Shown here piece by piece: positions 44,057 through 49,220 of a DNA stretch of 49,220 nt. Source of the DNA: UMGS1908 sp964432825 (GTDB lineage: Bacteria > Bacillota > Clostridia > Christensenellales > UBA1242); contig CAYSOX010000009.1 in assembly GCA_964432825.1 (NCBI GenBank), forward strand, positions 1-49,220. Direction: 5' to 3'. The position numbers and the translations under genes were made by a program. A model generated the notes under the pieces. The model was not told the DNA's origin. It ran no database searches and saw nothing but the letters and a program-made list of their open reading frames with translations. The number at the start of each line of letters is the position of its first letter. The stretch's first letter is position 1.

Positions 44057-44093
44057 TAGCCGACAAATATTCTTTTGAAATATCTGCCGGCTA
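44057..44093. terminator. Bidirectional terminator between the TetR and LTA-synthase-like genes
   Basis: Stem TAGCCG / CGGCTA with an inner AT-rich stem (AATATT/AATAT) between the two convergent genes. Confidence 0.7.
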
Positions 44094-44102
44094 TAATTTA
44101 AT

Positions 44103-46178
44103 TTAGCCAATCTTTCTATTGATGTAGTAACTTTTCGCAAAGAATTCATTGTAATCGTTAATAAACTGCTCAATCTCTTCACGGGTTGGAGTGTAATTAG
44201 GGTTTAACGATGTAACATTTTCCCCGTCGGTGGAAGTTAACTTATCCCCCTCCATAAACCCATAACGATATGAAAACATCACCTTATTTTTATTGCTTTT
44301 TGTATCATCAGAAACCAAGGAATTTATGACTGGAGCCCCCAAATATACATCTTGTGTGTATTCTCTGCCTAGCATTGTTAAAATTGTCGGAACCAAATCA
44401 ACAGACTGTGTAAGGTGAGTCACTCTTCTACTTACACCATATTCATTCAAATACTCGCTTTTTACTTGGGTCGAGTAAATAAATCCTTCAACAACATTCC
44501 CATATTCGTATGGGTCCTTTTTTAACACCTTTTCAACATAGTTTGACTTAAACACGGATATATTGTTTGAATACGCATTATGGTCGCCCGTTAGGGTTAT
44601 AATAGTTTTATCAAGCATATTATTTTGGTATAAATAGTCCACAATATAGCACATTGCATATTCGGTATCTAAAACCCTTGCAAAATACTCTTTTACAGCG
44701 TTTTTAAGGTCGTTATCTTGAAGGGCATTGTACAATTTAAATATTTCGCTATCTTTTGCCATATTAGAATTCGCAACAGCATCCACAAGTTTGTAATTAT
44801 AATCCAAAAACTCACTATAAGCATAATTTCCGTGAGTGGTAATTGTCATAAAATAAGATAAAAACTTCTCATTTGTTGGCAAAAAATCAAAATCTGTATT
44901 TGCCGATGTGTAATGCTTCATAGTAACACTATCCATGGTTAGACAATTTAAATCTGTTTTAGAACCAACCGCAAAATCCATATCTTCCAAAAATCTTGTA
45001 TTATCAAACCCAATTTCTGTACTCATATAACTCTTTCGCTGGTAAAACTCACCCATATTGCCGTGAACATAATTAGAAGTGTAATCATCCAGCATCTTTG
45101 GAAGTGCAAAATCCCCTGAATAATACCTTCCGGTAAGCGACTTATACTCAGAAATGTTTGTACTTTCTGAAGACTTGTATTTTTCAAGCGTCAAACCAAC
45201 TTTATCAAACTCAACCCCTTCATAAATATCTACATCCAATTCAATATATCTAGAACTTGAGTAGTCATAAGCAAAATCTTTTCTTTCAAAATCAACAACT
45301 CCACCTTCATTGGATTTGCCGTAAAATTTTAAAACACCCGAATCTGTTAAATCAACCCCATTTTTTAATGAATACAACACTGGCGTAAGTTCTTTGGTGA
45401 TAGCATATATATCAAAACTTTCCGCATAAACCATTAAGCAATTGTTATCTTTTGCAACCGAATCCAAAATTGAAGTATAATAATCGTATTTATAACTATT
45501 TCCCGATGGTTCTCTAACAGCAGGCGCAAGCGACGGCGCAATCCTTCGTGCTAAATCTTCAAAATAATAACCATAATACCCAAACTTTTGTAAAGATGCA
45601 TAACTAGAATTAAAAGTGCTGTACATAAAACTATCGCTAGAATAATACGCATTAACATCATATTTTTTAACAAACGCTTCTTTATAGTCCACCGCAAAAA
45701 GCGAAGTAAATGTTAACACAACAGCCTCTGAACATATTAAAAGCGACTTATAGAACTTCTTTAGATTAATTTTTTCGGTTTTCAAAAAAATCATTGTTAT
45801 CACATAGGGTGAAATCGCACAAACACAGACTATTATTGGCAAAAGCGGAATTACCGCCATCCCTGAAGATATTTTTGCCTCTTTGATAAGTGTTATCATT
45901 GTCCAGTTAAACACATTTTTTGAAGATGCATAAATGCTTACACTTGCATTTAGAACCAACAACTCAAATATCAACAACCCTAGCTGAACTATAAATTGAG
46001 CAATTGTGGGCATCGCAAAACAAACAGCACTGATAATAATTAATGCCAAAATATCATACATCAAAAAACTTGCATGTGGTGTCATTTCCATATACGGAAA
46101 TGTTATAGACACAAGCATTAAACTTATAAAACAAAACCAAAGCGACAATATCGCTTTTTTTATTACATATTTTTTCAT
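44103..46178 (-). CDS. LTA-synthase-like sulfatase-fold membrane enzyme
   Basis: 691 residues from the ATG at 46178; the frame is open 13 codons further, but that part contains the promoter. About five N-terminal membrane helices are followed by an extracytoplasmic sulfatase-fold domain. Likely metal and catalytic residues are E253 in VYAESFD, T340 in STNISEY (nucleophile) and the Asp-His pair in TGDHNAY, with VHGNMGEFYQR matching the substrate loop of LtaS. Between E253 and T340 there are about 40 residues more than in the Staphylococcus enzyme. It probably transfers glycerol-phosphate units, or phosphoethanolamine-like groups, on the outer face of the membrane. No ribosome site: the message is leaderless. 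Confidence 0.8.
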   Translation of the reverse strand: MKKYVIKKAILSLWFCFISLMLVSITFPYMEMTPHASFLMYDILALIIISAVCFAMPTIAQFIVQLGLLIFELLVLNASVSIYASSKNVFNWTMITLIKEAKISSGMAVIPLLPIIVCVCAISPYVITMIFLKTEKINLKKFYKSLLICSEAVVLTFTSLFAVDYKEAFVKKYDVNAYYSSDSFMYSTFNSSYASLQKFGYYGYYFEDLARRIAPSLAPAVREPSGNSYKYDYYTSILDSVAKDNNCLMVYAESFDIYAITKELTPVLYSLKNGVDLTDSGVLKFYGKSNEGGVVDFERKDFAYDYSSSRYIELDVDIYEGVEFDKVGLTLEKYKSSESTNISEYKSLTGRYYSGDFALPKMLDDYTSNYVHGNMGEFYQRKSYMSTEIGFDNTRFLEDMDFAVGSKTDLNCLTMDSVTMKHYTSANTDFDFLPTNEKFLSYFMTITTHGNYAYSEFLDYNYKLVDAVANSNMAKDSEIFKLYNALQDNDLKNAVKEYFARVLDTEYAMCYIVDYLYQNNMLDKTIITLTGDHNAYSNNISVFKSNYVEKVLKKDPYEYGNVVEGFIYSTQVKSEYLNEYGVSRRVTHLTQSVDLVPTILTMLGREYTQDVYLGAPVINSLVSDDTKSNKNKVMFSYRYGFMEGDKLTSTDGENVTSLNPNYTPTREEIEQFINDYNEFFAKSYYINRKIG

Positions 46179-46185
46179 AAGTAAA

Positions 46186-46214
46186 ATTATATCAAAACTA
46201 CTCCCCCAAGTCAA
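46186..46214 (-). promoter_or_regulatory. Promoter giving a leaderless message for the LTA-synthase-like gene
   Basis: On the minus strand TTGACT (46209-46214), 17-bp spacer, TATAAT (46186-46191). The ATG follows 7 bp later, at the expected transcription start. Confidence 0.8.
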
Positions 46215-46291
46215 CAAATTAGCAGTTTAAAAACAAAAATTGTTGTAAATTATTCGCTTTAGTAAGGCTTTAATTTTCTTTAAAAAATAAC

Positions 46292-46440
46292 TTTACAAAT
46301 TATATGGTGAATGATATTATTTACTCATAAGTAAATAACTCTAGAGTAAACATTTCAAACTTATCAAAAAAGGACTAATTTAACAACTCTTTGCACAGAA
46401 CCTCACTTGAAAAATTTTTCAGCAGGTTCTTTTTTGTGTT
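46292..46440 (+). ncRNA. Candidate small RNA with its own promoter and terminator
   Basis: TTTACA (46292-46297), 17-bp spacer, TATTAT (46315-46320) and an intrinsic terminator (AGAACCT / AGGTTCT with inner TGAAAAATTTTTCA, ending in a T run near 46440). The predicted transcript is about 110 bases, has no ATG, and lies between two minus-strand genes. The -10 box overlaps a palindrome TTATTTACT-CATA-AGTAAATAA (46317-46338), which could be an operator, followed by ACTCTAGAGT. Confidence 0.5.
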
Positions 46441-46467
46441 TTTTTAACCTCAAATAAAGTTAAATTT

Positions 46468-47232
46468 CTATAAATAGTCCGTGTTAATTCTTGTATAATA
46501 TTTACATTTCGCATCCTCATCAATTTTTTCTGCTTGAAAAATTCCAATATAGATATATTGCCCATTTTTTTGCTTTGCAAAAGTTATTCTTTCGGTTCTA
46601 TCATAAAAATTTTCTTTATCGGTATCCTTCCAAATTTCTTTTATTGTCTTAAAGTCGCTACTAATGAAATCTGTCCAATTAGCATTATCATTTTTTTTGT
46701 TATTTATATTTGAATATGGTAAAAACAATACTGAATAACCCTCTTTTGTACAATTTACATCATACAACTTCTGCTGACTGCCAAAACTACCTTTTTTTGA
46801 ATCATTCCAGCCAAAACATCTTACACCATCCGAATAAATATCTTTTGCTCTTGTGCCATATGCATGCATTAAAAATAATCCATCCGAAACTTTTGATGGA
46901 GAATTTGCATAATTCCCCTCTTGTGCCAGAATAAGGTTGTCATTTTTATCACCATCCACCGGAACTTGTGGTTTTTGAGTAACAATTTTTATAGGCTGTT
47001 TTTGAACAATTGCTTTTTTAATTGGATTTGAAACATACAAAATACTTATGGTATAAGAGTCATCCGCATTTACTTTTATTTCGTCCCCCTTTTTACAACC
47101 CATCAAAGTTTTGCCAAGTACAGAAGACTTTGAAACTTGATTATAGGTTTTTCTATTCATTGGCTCAACTATGGTTACTTGACGAGTTTCCTCATCTTCC
47201 AAAACTCTATATGTAACCGTAGACCCAACCAC
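46468..47232 (-). CDS. GreA/GreB C-terminal-like domain fused to an unknown domain, possibly 5'-truncated
   Basis: 254 residues, starting at a GTG at 47232 with no ribosome site. Residues 1-75 match the FKBP-like C-terminal domain of Gre factors (VGSTVTYRVLED, then VSKSSVLGKTLMGCKKGDEI), but the Gre coiled coil that enters the polymerase channel is missing. From about 105 to the end a separate soluble domain with several aromatic strands follows (GWNDSKKGSFG, VLFLPYSN, ERITFAK), which I do not recognise. The same frame continues upstream through in-frame stops, so the gene may be the remains of a longer one. Confidence 0.55.
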   Translation of the reverse strand: MVGSTVTYRVLEDEETRQVTIVEPMNRKTYNQVSKSSVLGKTLMGCKKGDEIKVNADDSYTISILYVSNPIKKAIVQKQPIKIVTQKPQVPVDGDKNDNLILAQEGNYANSPSKVSDGLFLMHAYGTRAKDIYSDGVRCFGWNDSKKGSFGSQQKLYDVNCTKEGYSVLFLPYSNINNKKNDNANWTDFISSDFKTIKEIWKDTDKENFYDRTERITFAKQKNGQYIYIGIFQAEKIDEDAKCKYYTRINTDYL

Positions 47233-47310
47233 CTGCGTAATATTCCATTAACCTTTTTGAATCCATAACACTTCTTCCCTTGCTAAATCAATTTTAACTT
47301 GTATTAAATA

Positions 47311-47478
47311 TTAAACCTCTTCAATTATGTAGCCCAACTGTCTTGCTCTTGCAACAAAGTTTGGAATATTTAAAATTCCCCACTGTGTGCAAACATAAAC
47401 ATCTCAGTCGATCAAGTGCAAAACCTCATCTTCTTTTGTAAAAAAGCGAACTTCATAATCCTTTCCTAATTTTGCCAT
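47311..47478 (-). pseudogene. Broken small gene with an internal TGA
   Basis: The ATG at 47478 opens a 55-codon frame interrupted by TGA at 47404-47406 and ending at TAA at 47311-47313. Both halves look protein-like (MAKLGKDYEVRFFTKE, then NFVARARQLGYIIEEV). The same frame runs on, through two further TAA codons, into the GreA-like gene. The other genes in the window do not use TGA as a sense codon, so decay is more likely than recoding. Confidence 0.55.
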
Positions 47479-47482
47479 TTAT

Positions 47483-47755
47483 AGCGTTGTTAAGACGGAA
47501 TTTGCTGGAATTTTACTAGATGAAAACGGAGCAACAATATATTCATTTGATGAATGCTTGCATTTTAACCAACCCCGAAAAATCCGAATTCAGCAATCTA
47601 AATTAGTAAGGATTTAATATATAAAACTTCATTCGTTTCGTTTACAAAAACAATAGCATACACAAACGAAGTTATTTTATTAGATTAAATATATATACAT
47701 TATACAACAACGGATTTTAAAATCAACATCAAAAAAACATTTATTGGTGTTATTT
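47483..47755. other. Decayed intergenic segment
   Basis: A startless + strand frame (about 47483-47615) encodes a protein-like stretch (AGILLDENGATIYSFDE) without ribosome site or start. It is opposite in orientation to the neighbouring genes and looks like a gene remnant. An imperfect inverted repeat (AACTTC... / ...GAAGTT) follows near 47628-47672. Confidence 0.4.
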
Positions 47756-48667
47756 TTACTTTCCAACAAGTTCTTGCACTATACCTACACCACCCTTGGT
47801 ATAACCTTCCACGCCTTCACTAGAATGGTTCCACTCAACACTTACTTGAATCGCCTCACAATCGGTAACTGTAGAACTCGCCACATGCCCAATCAATTGC
47901 CCAGCATTACGGTCGGCTTTAACAACACAATTTTCAGCGGAACATCTTTCAATATTTCCACCCATGGCATAACCACAAATAATACCAGCCTTGTCGCCAG
48001 ACTCGTCATCATTTAAATACACGCAATTTACATTGGCTTTTAAAACCTTACAATCTGAGATTGTTCCCGAATTCGAATAGCCCACAAGTACTGAAGTGTA
48101 GTGATTGCCTTCAATCACTGCACTGTCAATTTTTACATTTTTAACAGTACCCGAACTAACACATCCAAACAGCCCAACTCCAGCCGAGCCGACAGGTACA
48201 CCATTCACAAGCACCGAACCACCCTTAGCAAATTTAGTTATTTTTAAATTTGAAATTGTAAAGTCACAACCATCAAACACCCCTTCAAAAATTGGCGTGC
48301 CACCCCAAGGATTTCCATACCCTATTGGAGTCCACTCTCTATTTAGTAAATTAATACTATTAGCCAATCTAATTATATAACCCGCATAACTATTGCCCTC
48401 ATTTACATTTTTTGCAAGCATAGCGAGTTGACCCGCCGTGGAAATAGTAACAACATTTTCTTCTGGCTCAGGCAAATCCTCTAAGAAATCCGACCAGTAC
48501 TCAACAACCACTGGAGCAGGCTCAGACTCTTGAGGTTTCTCCACTTCGCTTTTTGGACTTTCTGGTTCTTTTTCTTTTTTGCTATAACAAAAAATAAATA
48601 TACCTAAACCAATTACAATAGCAAGAAAGAATGCAACAAGTGTAATTATTAAAGTTTTAATTCTCAT
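47756..48667 (-). CDS. Surface protein with N-terminal anchor and GLUG-type repeats
   Basis: 303 residues. One N-terminal membrane helix (about 7-29), a Pro/Glu/Ser linker, then a beta-helical region with GLUG-like units (VGLFGCVSSGTVKNV, VLVGYSNSGTISDC, GIICGYAMGGNIERC, QLIGHVASSTVTDC). The same repeats occur in bacterial surface proteins that bind host or mucus glycans. GGGAGAG precedes the ATG. The gene starts 16 bp from an unusual palindrome at 48683-48714. Function inferred from repeats only. Confidence 0.8.
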   Translation of the reverse strand: MRIKTLIITLVAFFLAIVIGLGIFIFCYSKKEKEPESPKSEVEKPQESEPAPVVVEYWSDFLEDLPEPEENVVTISTAGQLAMLAKNVNEGNSYAGYIIRLANSINLLNREWTPIGYGNPWGGTPIFEGVFDGCDFTISNLKITKFAKGGSVLVNGVPVGSAGVGLFGCVSSGTVKNVKIDSAVIEGNHYTSVLVGYSNSGTISDCKVLKANVNCVYLNDDESGDKAGIICGYAMGGNIERCSAENCVVKADRNAGQLIGHVASSTVTDCEAIQVSVEWNHSSEGVEGYTKGGVGIVQELVGK

Positions 48668-48682
48668 AATGTCTCTCCCTTC

Positions 48683-48857
48683 TTTTGATACATCTATCTG
48701 TATGATAGATGTATATTTATTTTATACAAAAACCATAAAAATAGGCAAATTTTTTTTGTATTTGTAAAAAAATACAAGTTATTTATTGATTTAACTAGGT
48801 TTTTTTGACCGATTTTGCCAATTTGATACATCTATCATACAGATAGATGTATCAAAA
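48683..48857. repeat. Pair of inverted copies of a 32-bp palindromic sequence
   Basis: 48683-48714 is the reverse complement of 48826-48857. Each copy is itself a hairpin (ATACATCTATC and its complement around a 5-base loop). The 111 bp between them hold no gene. The left copy lies directly upstream of the ribosome site of the GLUG-repeat gene. Confidence 0.9.
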
Positions 48858-48997
48858 TTTATAAAAAATTTAGGCTTTAACACCTATTTCCCCTTGATTT
48901 TAAAAGGAAAACACATAAATTCAAAAAGTAAAAAAAATATTTTTCTTTATATATTAGTGTTGTATTATAGAAACACAAAAAGATTGTAAATAAAAAT

Positions 48998-49033
48998 CCA
49001 CGGGTAAATTGCGAAATGAACCCCGTGGTTTTC
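48998..49033. terminator. Terminator-like hairpin left of the tRNA fragment
   Basis: 7-bp stem CCACGGG / CCCGTGG with a 17-base loop and T-rich sequence on both sides. Confidence 0.55.
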
Positions 49034-49043
49034 TTTAACAATA

Positions 49044-49075
49044 AAAAACAAAACCAAATTATTGGTTTTGTTTTT
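49044..49075 (-). terminator. Terminator of the truncated tRNA-Ile
   Basis: 14-bp perfect stem AAAAACAAAACCAA / TTGGTTTTGTTTTT immediately past the CCA end, with T run on the minus strand. Confidence 0.8.
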
Positions 49076-49076
49076 A

Positions 49077-49126
49077 TGGTTGGGATTAGTGGACTCGAAC
49101 CACCGACCCCCACCTTATCAGGGTGT
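49077..49126 (-). pseudogene. 3' half of tRNA-Ile (GAT), probable attachment-site remnant
   Basis: From the anticodon stem onward a tRNA-Ile is complete: anticodon loop CTGATAA (GAT), variable loop, T arm GGTGG-TTCGAGT-CCACT, acceptor strand AATCCCA, discriminator A and CCA. The 5' acceptor strand (TGGGATT expected) and D arm are absent in the bases to the right. A 3'-half tRNA copy is the usual product of integrase-mediated insertion at a tRNA gene. Confidence 0.8.
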
Positions 49127-49220
49127 TTCCTAAATTAAATAGGATTTACCCCTATCTCTTAAACTCCTTTAATTTTCGGCACTTTTAGGGTGCTTTTTTT
49201 ATTTGCTACAAAACAAAATA

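Noticed and set aside
47404..47406. In-frame TGA as a selenocysteine or tryptophan codon
   Set aside because: No SECIS-like element was seen, further TAA stops follow in the same frame, and other genes use TGG for Trp. Decay is simpler.
48877..49113. 78-codon minus-strand open frame
   Set aside because: It runs through the tRNA-Ile fragment and two hairpins, has no ribosome site, and ends in AT-rich sequence; it is not a gene.
1..49220. Insertion sequence or prophage genes
   Set aside because: No transposase, integrase, capsid, terminase or holin-like product was found among the coding regions in the window.

Overview
The window reads as chromosome of a low-GC, Gram-positive (Bacillota/Clostridia-like) bacterium, probably an uncultured gut or anaerobic lineage. 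The evidence is an AT-rich base composition, strong AGGAGG-type ribosome sites, consensus TTGACA/TATAAT promoters, a dnaG-rpoD gene pair, an LTA-synthase-type enzyme, a ywlE-rpiB neighbour pair, formate-tetrahydrofolate ligase and many small lipoproteins or single-pass surface proteins. I do not name a genus.

Layout. 1-2865 (-): the start of the primary sigma factor rpoD (cut by the window edge) behind primase dnaG. 3089-6743 (+): an OmpR-type response regulator, its histidine kinase and an HtrA-like lipoprotein protease. 7237-12029 (-): a uridine-kinase-like kinase, then a metal-efflux operon (ArsR/CadC-type repressor and CadA-type P-ATPase) with a recognisable promoter/operator, and a COG2426 membrane protein. 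12043-14800 (-): a Lys-rich membrane protein, rpiB, a low-molecular-weight phosphatase, a 59-residue coiled-coil protein and a zinc-ribbon membrane protein. 15082-16623 (+): a membrane protein and an SPFH/zinc-ribbon protein. 16850: tRNA-Val. 17346-20509 (+): a DUF2238-like membrane protein, an MBL hydrolase and a two-gene cassette of unknown function. 20586-24932: a membrane protein, an HTH-NTPase-CYTH fusion divergent from a Fic enzyme, and an unknown protein. 25164: tRNA-Thr. 25761-30254 (-): acyl carrier protein, a second membrane-anchored HtrA-like protease with a Big2-like surface protein and ung, and an InlB-repeat protein. 31064-36988: a membrane protein with RlmD-type methyltransferase (+), then fhs, a DUF4097 lipoprotein and a repeat-rich membrane protein (-). 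37682-46178: a GNAT-like protein, small membrane or secreted proteins, three oxidoreductases, a small membrane protein with a TetR regulator, and an LTA-synthase-like enzyme. 46218-49220: a less tidy segment with a candidate sRNA, a GreA-domain hybrid protein beside a decayed gene, a GLUG-repeat surface protein, a pair of inverted palindromes and the 3' half of a tRNA-Ile gene.

The most interesting signal is non-coding. A family of about 150-bp structured intergenic repeats has one clear single copy (8321-8471), two and a half tandem copies (30346-30720) and two diverged copies (18254-18415, 40101-40180). Between copies the predicted stems change on both sides so that pairing is kept (for example AAGAAT/ATTCTT against GGAAA/TTTCC, and GGAAG/CTTCC against TGAAG/CTTCA), so a fold appears to be conserved. 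Other leads are a promoter-to-terminator candidate sRNA at 46292-46440, three genes whose start codon lies at or within a few bases of the predicted transcription start, a truncated tRNA-Ile at 49077-49126 that looks like the distal attachment scar of an element lying to the right of the window, and the HTH-NTPase-CYTH fusion facing a Fic gene.
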